Part shown: positions 23,036 through 34,026 of the stretch, in pieces
How positions within the stretch are numbered: position 1 is the stretch's first letter
Layout of the letters: each line of letters begins with the position of its first letter
From: Ophiura sarsii
Taxonomy: Eukaryota > Echinodermata > Ophiuroidea > Amphilepidida > Ophiuridae
DNA: 64,000 nucleotides
Assembly (NCBI GenBank): GCA_035610835.1
Contig: CM069446.1
Coordinates: forward strand, 4,342,075-4,406,074
Direction of reading: 5' to 3'
The notes under the pieces: model-generated
What the model saw: only the letters and a program-made list of their open reading frames with translations
Databases searched by the model: none
Told to the model about the DNA's origin: nothing
Translations under genes and position numbers: made by a program

Positions 23036-23576
23036 ATAAACGATGAGAAATCCCAACGTGAAGCATCATTTAGTTTGATGCGATGACGGATTTTATTCTA
23101 GAAGCAAACTCATCGAACCAAAATGTTTTACCCTTATGAACTGCTTTCAACCTGAGAAGACAATCCCTTTGTGGGACGAGTTAAAAGTTTAAATTGAATG
23201 GATGCAACAACTAGGTCAGACAGGCGGATAAACTGTGTCTCCGGAGACGGATTGACTAGACGATGACTTTAGTACGTTTCCGCGCGAATACAGTTTGATA
23301 CAGATTTACTTTTGGTCCTTGAATAGGTTTAGAACAGACACATCCCACAAAGGAATGCAAGCTGAAAGGCCGGAGTGAGATTCGAGGTTTTAACGGAACA
23401 GCAACGTTAAGAATCAATTGTTTTTTGATTTGTTTTTTCAAACATTTTCTAAGTTGGGTTTAAATAATCCTAACCTACCACGACTGCACAAGTTGGCACC
23501 ACCCGGCGTGGAAGTTGTTCGATGAAAAAATGGACCCATGCTATATACGAGGCGAAATATACTGAGCCAAGTAGCC

Positions 23577-23655
23577 TTGAGAGCCGTGGTGTCGTGGAAT
23601 GGAAATGGGCTTTGGTGCTGGAGGTCCGAGGTTCAAATCCCGGGGGATATTTTGG
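23577..23655 (+). mobile_element. tRNA-like SINE head, copy in A1
   Basis: A box-A-like stretch (TGGTGTCGTGGAATGG) and a perfect box B (GGTTCAAATCC, 23630-23640) lie about 35 bp apart, as in polymerase III promoters of tRNAs and tRNA-derived SINEs. No cloverleaf acceptor stem closes, so it is not a functional tRNA. The paralogue is at 46,833-46,911. Confidence 0.7.
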
Positions 23656-24021
23656 TCAATTTTCCACGTTGAAAAAAAAATGAAAAAAGTGGAAGGTAGA
23701 GTTAGGGTTAATATTACTGAATCAAATGAATTGCTTTTACGTGCAGAGAACAATTGTGTCTTTGCAGTACAGGTTGTAAACAGTATGTCATCAAATGATA
23801 AATAGTTGAAAATGTATACTATTTTTTTTTTTACGCTAGCAGGTGTTTTTAAAATATGCTTTTTACAGATTTGCAGATTTGAAATCATCATTTTGCTTTG
23901 TTACTTTTACACTTTTAATAACTTTGTTATTTCCATTATCATTACCATTGACATCTAATATTATGATGACTATTAAAATCGTAACGTCATTTTTCCCTAA
24001 TTACGGCGAGATTGTACATAG

Positions 24022-24720
24022 TGGTACATTACTTTTTAAAACAGTTCAAACACATCGTAGACATTGAAATAATTTGAATAGTAAACAACTTGTAAACTTA
24101 TAGGTCAAGGTATTCAGAAAGTGACTGATGGCGAAAAGCAAAATGTTATCTACAATTTTTAAAATTGAAATCAAGATTAAGTGGGAGTCCTTTAATAGGA
24201 GCATTAGTCAATATAGTATTGTGTGGCATTATGTATAAACTCCAAACTGATATTACCTCTACGGGTAGTCTTTCAAGCCTTGAATAAGAAATTGGTATTT
24301 TACTAGATTTCAAGAGCCATACACAATTCGTCTATCCTTCTGAGTTAACTGATAAGTGTAGTAGACGTCTCTCAGAATGATGCCTGCGGTTGAACATTAT
24401 ATCAATGTAAAGGGACTTAGGCCTTGATCGGATTTAAAGCAATGTGTTGCAACCATAGACACCACCAATGCATAGCTCCAAGATATTGTTGAACCTATAA
24501 GTCCAACGTTATATTGATGTGTGTTTTGCTTTTGAATAGTATGTATGCAGTAGTCATGGACTAGTACCTCTAGCATGTCTTTAGACCAGGCGCTAATCAA
24601 TTTGTAAACACTACTGATGTAAACAACGGTCACCTCATCTATAAGTTTACAAGTTGTTTACTATTCAAATTATTTCAATGTCTACGATGTGTTTGAACTG
24701 TTTTAAAAAGTAATGTACCA
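24022..24720. repeat. 81-bp perfect inverted repeats flanking 0.54 kb
   Basis: 24022-24102 and 24640-24720 are exact reverse complements (from TGGTACATTAC to TTATA). A2 has only the left member (near 47,281-47,362), with several differences. The inner part adjoining the right arm (24,510-24,642) is the reverse complement of 5,388-5,517. Confidence 0.9.
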
Positions 24721-25326
24721 ATATGGACAATCTGGGTGTTTTCTAAAACTTTATGATACCCCCTCGTATACACCCGATTGAACTCAAGTTAGAATAAGGA
24801 TCTTTGTTCTATAGCCTAAAATCTAATAAAAGCGTGATGAAGAAATATTAAAGGAAGAACTTTCTGTTACTTAAAGCGATAGATACAACAGTGTTTGGAC
24901 TACGCACTTATTGCAGACCAACCAAACCTATCAATTGCATCCCCAAAGAAAAGCATTCGGTAATAAGAACTCGGGTAGATTCGGATTACACACCAGACTG
25001 GAATGATGACGCCGTGTTTCTGGACATTTGCCGTTTAACCTACTTTTTCATGCACAACAGCTATCTGAGACTGACAAGAAACTTTTGTTACGTCATGCAA
25101 TAACAGTTTTCTATACAGTTCACCTACCTATACTATTATAAATTAAAGTAAGATTGTTAAGCATTTATTCAGCATGTCTTGGGTCTAACCAATATTCACC
25201 ATTGAACCTTAATCAGTCAATTGTATAACTATGAGGCATTCATGTTTAATCTGAAGATGTTGGTATGTGGATAATTTAACACATACATTGTAATGAAGGT
25301 ATGTTTATTTTCCATAGCAATTATCT

Positions 25327-26059
25327 ATAGCTAGGCATATAATATGTGTTAATTCATTTATTTATATATGTATTTTCATGCTAAAAAAAAAGTAATTAAT
25401 TAAATAATTTGATTGTTTGATTGGTTGGTTGACTGATTGTTTGAAATTATTTCTACAATTTTGCATGCATCATTGTGGATTTAAAATATTGTATAATAGA
25501 TTGGTCAGAAATGTATCATTAAGTAAATATTGCATACATTGATACTGAATTGTATGATAGAAATCTCCAATTTATCATCATATCTATGTAATTGCCATCG
25601 TGCAAATCAGAAATTATCATTTAGTTACAGCATAAACTGTTATGTTTTAACTTACTCTTGGGTCCGTACAGGTATAAGATTTAGCGTACATTACTAGCAA
25701 GATACTAGCCTAGTAGCTTACCCCGAGTTGGTGCTCTCAAAATGTTGGGTTACGCCTCAGTTACTAGCGAGGTAGCGCTATTCTTCAGCTACCCGCCATT
25801 GGTGCACGCCGTTGGTGTATTTGTAATGACACTAATGTTGCAATGGATCATAGCCAGATGCCAAAGGCCGAATTCAATTATAACGATGCTAATACAATTT
25901 TGTTAACACATTGTATTATTGACCTTTGAAATCCATAGAATTAAAATACTGTTCTATAAGATTGTCTGTAGGTGGCCAATTCTGTATCCGATCCAAATGT
26001 TCGAATTAACTTCATACATGTCATGAGCTAACTGAACATTGGCATTGATTAACGGGTTC
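25327..26059. other. A1-only segment of 0.73 kb
   Basis: A2 runs directly from GCAATTATCT (48,780) to GATGTTTTGAGGG, whereas in A1 these are separated by this segment. It is either an insertion in A1 or a deletion in A2. It contains small inverted repeats around 25,690-25,800 (TACTAG...CTAGTA and GGTAGC...GCTACC). No TIRs or ORF are recognised. Confidence 0.7.
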
Positions 26060-26252
26060 TGATGTTTTGAGGGTGGTTGCTTAATATAAATACGGAACGA
26101 CATCCCAGCAAACAGATCGTTATAAAACGTTCGTAGGCTTTTAAAACGTTTTAAAACGTCTTTATAACTTGATATGTTTGCTTGGATACAGCACTGTATT
26201 TGACTCATTACGCTATTTGCAATTGTTATTTTATTTAGATTCAATCGTCATC

Positions 26253-26984
26253 ATGAATACACTCAGCTCTACGTTCACCAGCGCACTCAACATGTCCTCA
26301 ACAGCATCACGACAGAAATCTTCTACCTACATCTCCTGCCAAGTCTGTGCAGTCGAGCCAGGTCAACCCCAACGCAAAGAATCACCGCCCCGTGGTCAAG
26401 CACTTTCCAAAGTTAGCAAAACTGAGGTTGGTGACCACCTACAAGTAGTGGAGCGCGCCGTAGTGGCCCACGCTATCTTGAAGCAAAAGCACAACAAGTT
26501 GCAAGAAATGCTTTTAGGCGAAAGGGAGGTTCCTAAAGAATTGCGAGGTGACCGGGGTCTACCCGGCCTTGCTCCAGGCTGTAAGTTTTCAGCCAGGGCG
26601 AGGATGCAAGCTGAGGAACTTCAAAAAGCAAACACAAACGAGTTCCTGGACCTGTGGGTGACGGACATGGAGGAAGTTGTCTTGCCGGACGCGCTGGGCC
26701 GAGTGGAATCCGAAATGCAGAGAGCCAACGACAAAATGAAAAAGAACATCCCGGAGGTAGAAGTGGAGACGGCGCTATCCTACTTTCTCAACGAGTGTTT
26801 TGCAATGAATAAGAATATAGACAGCCTGATAGAGCAGCGACGACAACCCAAGAAACGAAAACAGAACTTCCAACAGAGCCGAGAGGACCGCCCAGCAAAA
26901 AGAAGCCGGCAAGATACCTGCCGGTACAACCCCAATCATCGCCGGGGAAATTGGCAGAGACCAACTGAACAGCAGAGGCAGTAG
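26253..26984 (+). CDS. Unidentified 243-residue basic-tailed protein, ORF of the 1.58-kb A1-only segment
   Basis: Intact ATG-to-TAG frame, richer in GC than its surroundings. I chose the ATG at 26,253 because it lies inside the A1-only segment, whereas the upstream part of the frame lacks an ATG and is duplicated sequence. The middle is helical and charged, with the acidic stretch FLDLWVTDMEEVVLPDALG (about residues 130-150) and a coiled-coil-like run after it. The tail is strongly basic (QPKKRKQNFQQ, AKRSRQDTCRYNPNHRRGNW), suggesting nuclear import and nucleic acid binding. I recognise no domain. Two histone-type 3' stem-loops follow the stop codon within 100 bp, so a cell-cycle-regulated, non-polyadenylated mRNA is possible. 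It is not a histone. A packaging or accessory protein of a mobile element is an alternative. Confidence 0.6.
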   Translation: MNTLSSTFTSALNMSSTASRQKSSTYISCQVCAVEPGQPQRKESPPRGQALSKVSKTEVGDHLQVVERAVVAHAILKQKHNKLQEMLLGEREVPKELRGDRGLPGLAPGCKFSARARMQAEELQKANTNEFLDLWVTDMEEVVLPDALGRVESEMQRANDKMKKNIPEVEVETALSYFLNECFAMNKNIDSLIEQRRQPKKRKQNFQQSREDRPAKRSRQDTCRYNPNHRRGNWQRPTEQQRQ

Positions 26985-27004
26985 ATACCTCTGATCATCA
27001 CAAC

Positions 27005-27020
27005 GGCTCTTTTCAGAGCC
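27005..27020 (+). terminator. Histone-type 3' stem-loop 1
   Basis: GGCTCTTTTCAGAGCC is the exact 6-bp stem, 4-base loop structure bound by SLBP at the 3' end of replication-dependent histone mRNAs. The flanks CAAC and AC match the animal consensus. It begins 21 bases after the stop codon of the 243-codon ORF. Confidence 0.9.
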
Positions 27021-27058
27021 ACTTTTCTTCAGAGGCAGCATTGTCCTCTGATTCCAAC

Positions 27059-27098
27059 GGCTCTTTTCAGAGCCACCCTATCTTCCAAAAAGAGTTTT
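27059..27098 (+). terminator. Histone-type 3' stem-loop 2 with purine-rich downstream element
   Basis: A second GGCTCTTTTCAGAGCC at 27059-27074, preceded by CCAAC and followed by ACC, the usual cleavage context. Twelve bases further on is CAAAAAGAG (27086-27094), which resembles the purine-rich histone downstream element that pairs with U7 snRNA. This copy therefore looks like the complete processing signal. Whether it is used is not shown. Confidence 0.85.
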
Positions 27099-27897
27099 GT
27101 GAAATGTCAGAGCATTATTAAATTACATATTCAAAGTTATGAATAATAAATTAAAATTTAAATTCGTTATTTAATAAAAACTTAAAAGCAAGCAAAGAAG
27201 CTTTGAGTCATCAAATAAAATAAAAAGCCTATCCTCTCTCAAATAAAGTTACATTTTGTAAAGCAAGTCAGCTTTTGAGTGAACTGGGTCTCAAGTTTAT
27301 GAAACCCCACCTTTACATGTATTTATTCAAAGAATTGAATTTACATCTTAAAGCAAGAAAGCTTTATATTTTTGAACGGAACATTTGTTGGTTCCTCTAA
27401 ACCTTGTCTCATTCATAAAAATGATTAAAACATTCTTTATTATTCAAAGAAACGAATAATATTCACTCCTGTTAAGTTTTACGGAATAAACCTAATGTAT
27501 CATTCTCAGTAATGAGTATACTTTCAGTTCAGTTTTTACGAAATAAAACTATGATATCTTTCAGAAAGATAATTTGATTGATTCTGAAAAGTTCCCACAC
27601 GGCAGAAGTTTTTGCCGCGTGGCGCCTATTCTTCAAATTTATTTAATTTATTAAATAAATGTTTTCTGTTTTTGGTTGCTTCTTGTTTTAGACTTTCCAG
27701 TTTTTGAATTTCTAATTGTAAGCAAACCGCAATCGGTGTTTTAAATAGAGCCAGTTCATTTAGTCCGAAAGCAGGTACCCTTGGTACCCTCCCAACATTT
27801 ATAAAATCTTTTATTACCTCAATAAAACTTAATTACAATGGATCGACTTTCCACGCTAACGTAATGTCAGTACAATTGAGATTGTTCCATGTCATTA

Positions 27898-28690
27898 TGA
27901 AAAATAATGCAGCATAGGCTACTAAAATAATAGTGAATAAGGAGACGTAACAGAAAGGTAACATTCGTTTCCGGATTTTATGTTGTAAGACACATGTTAT
28001 GAGATATACTTTCCTTCTATTTCATCACGAACAGATCGAACCTATTCTCGGCGGCGCGGAAGGAATGTAACTGTTTGAGGATTTCTCTCTGTCAATGAAA
28101 TGTCCATAAGTATGTAATTAAAAGTAAACACGGGACACTATAAACACACTATCCTAAAAGTGCTATTTAAGATGTGCAAGCACGTCTGACAAGATGCGTT
28201 CGGGCAAGTTGGCTCATTAATTTCCCAAAAGAGTATAGTTTGCAGCGCTATGAGCACTTTCATGCAAACGAATGTTACGCCTTATCGACCTATACAATGG
28301 AATCTGCACAAGTCAGTCAAGTTTTATTGATGTTTTACTATAGGATATTCATAAATCCAAGCCAATACCGATTGTTTAAACAGCGTTCTATCGCGGAATA
28401 GTTTCATCAGGAATTCAGAAGAACAACTACATAACGAGTACAAGGCTGGAATCTTGTATGGAATTTCTTGCGCCGACTGCACACAATCCAGGGGTTTGAG
28501 CGCTAGTTTTACAAGGTATTGATATATGTTTTTGGCTCTTTAAAAGGTTTAGACCATACTGCCTACATAGGAATGCATCCTGAAGTAAAATACGAATTAC
28601 TTATTAATCCAGAAACTAATCGTGTCTTTGTAGTACAGGTTGTTAACGGTGTGTCAACAAATGACAAATAGTTGAACATTTATATTTTCT
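27898..28690 (+). repeat. E-family H piece in A1, with a GIY-YIG-like remnant
   Basis: Matches 49,050-49,880, 53,995-54,480 and 60,378-60,900. At 28,433-28,495 the plus strand reads NEYKAGILYGISCADCTQ, which resembles the start of the GIY-YIG endonuclease domain of Penelope-like elements (usual pattern: aliphatic-Y-x-I-x-C..C). The A2 copy near 49,577 reads YGIPCANCTQ. Both are followed by stops, so only relics remain. Confidence 0.6.
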
Positions 28691-29016
28691 AAAACGCTAG
28701 CAGGTGTTTTATCTTTGACATCTGATATTAAGACGACTATTAAAAACAAATTGAATTACAGCGAGAGTTTCTAGAAAGGCACATTACTTTTTTTAAAACG
28801 TTCAAAGTGGCATCGTAGACATTGACATCATTTGAATACAAAATAACTTATAGATTTATTTTGTTAAGGTATTCAGACAGTGACTGATGGCGTAATACAA
28901 AAGGTTGTCTACGAATATTTGTATAACTCAAGATTAAGTGGCATTTTTTTGATAGGAACATTAGTCAATAGTGTTCCGTAGCATAGGTCAACTCCAACTG
29001 TTATTATCTCTACGTG

Positions 29017-29460
29017 TAATCTGGGCAGCGCCTTGTCTGTGGAGGCAGAAAAAGAGACTCGGCATCTCCGTTGCTCAAAGAACTTCATTAGCTCCCGTTG
29101 CGACAGCGTATTATCTACAAACTGTGTGTTCATATATATATAAATGTATTAATGATACTGGACCTATCTATCTGAATCAGTGCATTGCTCATTATGAACC
29201 TGGTCGACCTGGTCTTCGATCTGGGTCTGATCGATCTCTCCTAGTTGTTCAACGTACAAAAAACTCTGCCGCAGATAAATCTTTCACTGTTGCTGGTCCT
29301 AAACTATGGAATGATCTACCCAACAACATCAGACAACATTTTGTGAATGTCCTTTGCATTCGGGTAATTTAGATGCGCAATATTCAATACGTAGTTTTAA
29401 TACACGTTTTGAGAGCCTTATATCATGTATATAAATGACAATAAATAATGTAACGATAAT
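29017..29460 (+). pseudogene. LINE reverse transcriptase C-terminal fragment
   Basis: The frame at 29,017-29,345 reads YKCINDTGPIYL, then HYEPGRPGLRSGSD, LLVVQRTKN, DKSFTVAGPKLWNDLPNNIR. This is the familiar order in the last 120 residues of CR1/L2/jockey-type ORF2 proteins (YK.LN...P.YL; LRS; L.VPR; G.R.F....PKLWN.LP..IR). A second frame gives SIRSFNTRFESLI, the usual final helix, so a frameshift or small deletion lies near 29,345-29,370. A2 keeps only the last piece (52,820-52,930). The polymerase core is absent. Confidence 0.85.
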
Positions 29461-30255
29461 AACACTACTCCTTAAAGGAATCACTGAATTACATGTACCT
29501 ACGTTCATTAATTTGGCCATCCAGAGAAATGGACGCATACACAAGACAAAGTAGCGTAGATATTTATGAAAGACTGTACTATGACATACCATAATTGTTC
29601 ATCTATCACCTATTGAAGATCCGAAGTTTAATTTTAACATATAAATGAAATGGCTAAGAAACATGTTGACCAATATTTTGTGGATAGTATAATCTTGTTA
29701 ATGTCGCACTTTGTTCAAATTTTGTATTATACTGGGCAATAGTAGAAGTTAAAAATTGAAGTCCTCGGATGACAGTTTAGAGGACGTATCGAACAGTACG
29801 AACGAATACAATCGTTATCCTATACCAGGACACTCCGTCAACAGTCTCACACCGGGACATAAAGTGTACAAATCCTGACTACCTGAGTATTGTAGCGAAC
29901 AAACAAATTTCCGCCGGTCAATGATGGCGCCGCCAGCCGCCAGCGACATACACGTGGCACCCGTCAATGATTCAGTTTCCTGAATTTAATTTTCAATATG
30001 GGAATTTTATGTATAGGAGGGGGGGGGGGGGGGGGGGGAAATTTATAACTAACATACATAATGATAAGTGGGCAAATTTGAACATAAGTGTTAGTGTAAG
30101 TTTTGGGGTTCGTGTTTGGGCAATACAAATACAATCAATATGCCGCAGTATACGTTGGCTACACGTGTTTCGTGTCAAACATTTTCAGATCTTCCACATA
30201 CTATTAAATCTTAGAAAAAAAGTGGATTGATTGGACTGTATACAATATATTGTCA

Positions 30256-30740
30256 GTGGTAAAGTTTTATTGATGTTTTACTATAAGATATTCATAAATA
30301 CAAGCCAATATCGATTGTTTAAACAGCGTGCTATCACGGAATAGTTTCATCAGGAAATCAAATGAACAACTACCTAGCGAGCACAAGGATGGATTATTGT
30401 ATGATATTCCCTGCGCCCACTACAAAAAGACTTACATTTGTAAAACAGGTAGAAAATACGGCGCGCGCAAGAAAGAACATAAAACTGAAGTTGAAAATGG
30501 ACGCGAGAAACTTTACTCGGTCCGCAAGAAAGGAGTCCTAAAGCTCACGAGTTAAAATCCTCAATAGCTGAACACGCAGTAAAATAAAACCACACCGTTA
30601 AATGGGAAGACGCCAAGTTATGATAATTGCCAGAGATGATACAATAAATACTAGATATGGATACGCGAATCAATGTGGTTACGGAGGAGAGGCGGCACAG
30701 ACGAACAAAAGCACTATTACGAAGTAGTTATCCCGAGGGC
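30256..30740 (+). pseudogene. Penelope-like element GIY-YIG fragment, A1 copy
   Basis: From about 30,382 the frame reads HKDGLLYDIPCAHYKKTYIC then KTGRKYGARKKEH. GLLYDIPC and TYICKTGR correspond to the two halves of the GIY-YIG nuclease motif of Penelope-like elements (normally YIGxTGR; here the G is C), followed by the conserved R..EH. Stops and frame changes follow, yet AEHAV, VKWEDAK, TRYGYAN and WLRRRGGT downstream still match the order of the family C terminus. No reverse transcriptase domain is seen. The start is truncated compared with A2 (deletion at 30,256). Confidence 0.75.
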
Positions 30741-30939
30741 GTCATCATTAATATCTGATAACATCTGCAAGAGACAATCTAGAAACACCAGCTCTGGATC
30801 AAACACAATCAACTTAGGAAGACAACACATTAGTTTTCGTAACCCGTATGGACAATTAGTAAGTTTCCCTTTTGGAATTTGTCAACGAAAATTCATACAA
30901 CGTTCTATCACGATAATGCATTCTGTATCTTCTTCCCTA

Positions 30940-31622
30940 CAGGGTGTCTCAAAAAAATTAGGACTCTGTTTCATGACGGTGTTATTCTAATTCTAATCAT
31001 TGGACCATGACCAATTTAGTCTCAATGTAAAGCCCAATTAATTATTATGATATCCTGAAAATATGAGATCAATCCGATGAAAAATAAGAAAACTAGAGGA
31101 CTTTGTGTAAACTATGTCATTTGCTGGTTTGTACAATGGGAATTCACACGGTAACAGTCGAGTAACATGAAAGTGCTTGACTTGTAACTCAATGAACCAT
31201 CCAGAGTGGGTTCGAGAACTGTTTAACATTTTTTTTTTAATTTGCACAGAATATGCATGCATCTATTTTGCGGATTTTTTTAGCAAGTATTGATTTGTGC
31301 CAACATTAAATGGATTACCAAACTAAACTTTGCTATTGACTGATAGATTATTCAAAATGTTGACAATAATTAAACGTATTGAAACGTAAACCATGTTATT
31401 TACTGGTCTGTACATGTAGATCCCATTGTACAAACCAGTAAATGACAAGGTTTACGCAAAGTACGCTAGTTTTCTTATTTTGCATCGGATTGATCTTATA
31501 TTTTCAGGATATCATAATAATTAATTGGGCTTTACATTCAGACTAAATTGGTCACGGTCCAATGATTATAATAAGAATTACACCGTCATGAAACAGAGTC
31601 CTAATTTTTTTGAGACACCCTG
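30940..31622. mobile_element. TA-flanked fold-back element, present in A1 only
   Basis: Ends CAGGGTGTCTCAAAAAAATT and AATTTTTTTGAGACACCCTG. The inverted arms extend about 190 bp with few mismatches. TA lies on both sides (30938-30939, 31623-31624). A2 at about 55,073-55,090 shows the empty site, CTTCCCTATATA then AATGTATT, without the element. Non-coding. Termini and TA point to a Tc1/mariner-type derivative. Confidence 0.92.
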
Positions 31623-31890
31623 TATAATGTATTATGAAACGGGAGTTGTCAGAACGAAAATATCCTAATTGAAATGACTGTAGAGTTGCCACTTTTTAGA
31701 ATATTTTTAATTACAGCAAGCAGGCATAACTCTTGATCATGTTGATGGAAAGGGGCGATGCCAGTGATGTGATTGGAAGAATATTATTATACGGTATATA
31801 AATATGTACTTTGAAAAAAACCCGCTTAATGTTAAGATATCTCAGGCATAAATATCGTTTGAATTAGAATAAATGCACTATTTGTCCCTC

Positions 31891-31958
31891 TCTCAAATGA
31901 CTCACTTTATCATATTGTGATACAATACGATAAACATGATAAAGTGAGTCATTTGAGA
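31891..31958. repeat. Conserved hairpin with 23-bp arms
   Basis: 31891-31913 and 31936-31958 are perfect inverted repeats (from TCTCAAATGACTCAC to GTGAGTCATTTGAGA), loop 22 bases. The A2 copy (about 55,483-55,552) keeps the outer stem and has an additional inner stem ATCGTATT/AATACGAT. No terminal duplication is seen, so it may be a structural part of the E family and not an insertion. Confidence 0.85.
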
Positions 31959-32204
31959 CTTGTGTAGTCGAAGCCGTACCATTGGAGACCAAGTGCTGTA
32001 CGAATTCTATTCCACACTATCCGACAAAGCTAGCGAGCGAGTCAGAGTCCAGCAATACAAAATTGCAACCAACAATTGCATCGTTTACAGATGTTTAACG
32101 TTAGCAAAATAATAGCTAATTAAACCACGGAAATATGTTCGATCTGCTATATCTATTCTCCAACATCTTTTAATTCACAGTTCTAGCAGGGGATTATTTC
32201 CACA

Positions 32205-33780
32205 CCTAAAAGCATTGAACTTTATGAAAAATATATTTTTCTTCAAAATGTCCTATTCACACCATAAGTATCCACCCAAAGGACCAGGTTTGTGACGCGC
32301 CAATGCCAATAACCTCATTATATTCAAATATAAGACAGATTAAAGCCTACTTTAAGACATTAAGGGAGGAAGCGGCAGTGTCACCCGAGGTTACGAAGTT
32401 GCAGCTTTATTATTGAAGCCATTGATTTAACTTTTGATATTATAGTTATAAATACGTTTTGGTTGGCTACGTGTATTTTTTTAGACATTTCTTAGAACTA
32501 TAACTACGTCTTCACAGAGTATTACATTGAAAAGTGCTTACCAGTATCGGAATATAAATCCATATTGAAATACATCCAATCGGGTTCCGTTGTGTTACTC
32601 CGGAAACAGAGACATGACTCTGTCTCATCTGGGACTCAATTTACCATACACAAACAACATTCTGATACAAAACCGCTTCCCCAGCTGTTCAAACCATCTC
32701 AAAACTCCTAAACTAATAATGTATTTCTGAATATTTCTCATTTTTTGACATGCAATTGTGTATTGTTTTCACTGCTATCATAAAAAAGTGTTTGCATTGT
32801 TATATTTAATCATAAAAACGATTTTAACAAGGAAATAATTGAATGTTTTGTGATAAATAGCGGCCCTGTATTATAGCAGCATGTAGATGGATATTGGGCT
32901 CCATAATATTGTTAATGACTAATTTAGATACATTTCTAGAGCCCAATGTTGCCGAGTTCCGTAGATTTCGAGATCCTCACAATCCTTTTGTTTTTACTTC
33001 CCTCCAATTGTCACATTACCGCCTTTTGGGCGATTACATGATATCATGTTATCGAAGATGGTGGGTAGGTTATCGAAGTTATAGCCAGAGAAACAACGTA
33101 TTGAAAACGCAGAACAAGGAGGCTATCGAAATGATGAAGCAGAAACCGACCCCTAAACAGAGAGACCAGACCGGCTTGTTCTTGTAATTTATCAACACTG
33201 AATTAATCAAATGATCAAGCGATTCCCGACCTTAGGCAACCCAGTGGTTTGAAGATGTTGAACCTGTTTGCCATTAAACATAACAACTAGACCAGAAAAA
33301 TTATCATATTATTCGATGGACGTGAAAATAAATTGAATTTATACTCATAATCACACAGATTAATATCTAAACGATGTCGCGCTAATGGGACATTAATTCA
33401 ATTTATCACGAATCTAGGTACGTGGAAATTTTAGAGCCAACACTTTACGCAAACGGATCGTTTGAAACGTGCTTGCTGGTGGTTAAACATTGCCCATAGT
33501 CTCGCATAACGCGTTAATCAAATAACAGATAGCGTCGTTGTCTCGATCAAACAAATGGACACGAGTATAGGACGAAATGCAGTGTGGATTTATTCCGTAC
33601 ATTGTATAAGCTATTAGGATGACCGATATGGCCCCTATTCTCGTGCGGTGCGTAATTAAAATAAACACGCTTTTAACTGTGACTTTAAACACATCGTTTG
33701 TCTAAACGCAAGTCTCGAAAAATAGTTTAATTTAAACACGCGTCTAACTCACTGAAAAGTATCTTACTTTAAACATGAGT
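32205..33780. repeat. E-family T piece, A1 copy
   Basis: Matches 55,800-57,660 closely and 43,250-43,430 plus 45,300-45,560, 62,398-62,575 and 5,880-6,075 more distantly. Landmarks are CACCTAAAAGCATTGAA, AAGACATTAAGGGAGG and TATTATTCGATGGACGTGAA. ORFs inside have no recognisable domain and are not kept open in A2. Confidence 0.75.
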
Positions 33781-34026
33781 ATGGATTAGTTTAACAATTT
33801 GGTATGCTTAATTGAAGCAATTTGAATTTTTGATCCCCAGTATGGCAGCCATATTGGAATTGGCCATTATGGCGGTACAAAAGGGCTCAAATGTTGGCAT
33901 CCTTCAACAATCAAAAGAGTATTGTATGAGCAACATATGGGCCAAATTTGGTGCTTTTAGAAGAATTTGAACCAAATATCCCTTAGCCCCCCAACTAGTA
34001 GCGACAACTCACTGGTCGATAGTAAG

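Larger units (their letters stand above)
26973..27660 (+). repeat. Array of short perfect hairpins downstream of the ORF
   Basis: Stems of 4-11 bp with short loops, in order: 26973-26993 (CAGAGG/CCTCTG), 27005-27020, 27030-27050 (CAGAGG/CCTCTG), 27059-27074, 27128-27145, 27185-27204, 27260-27275, 27350-27365 (these three AAAGC/GCTTT), 27379-27395 (GGAAC/GTTCC), 27413-27424, 27439-27460 (ATTATTC/GAATAAT), 27500-27515 (TCATT/AATGA), 27556-27570 (ATCTTT/AAAGAT), 27595-27622 (CCACACGGCA/TGCCGCGTGG, one wobble) and 27637-27660 (11 bp). Linkers are A-rich with several AATAAA. The first four form two tandem units of about 55 bp. Short AT-only stems could occur by chance; the GC-containing ones are less likely to. 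Confidence 0.7.

Noticed and set aside
23577..23655. Functional tRNA gene
   Set aside because: Promoter boxes are present but the cloverleaf cannot be closed; a SINE head fits better.
26169..26252. Upstream extension of the 243-codon ORF
   Set aside because: It lacks an ATG start and lies mostly in duplicated A-block sequence shared with A2, where no such protein continues.
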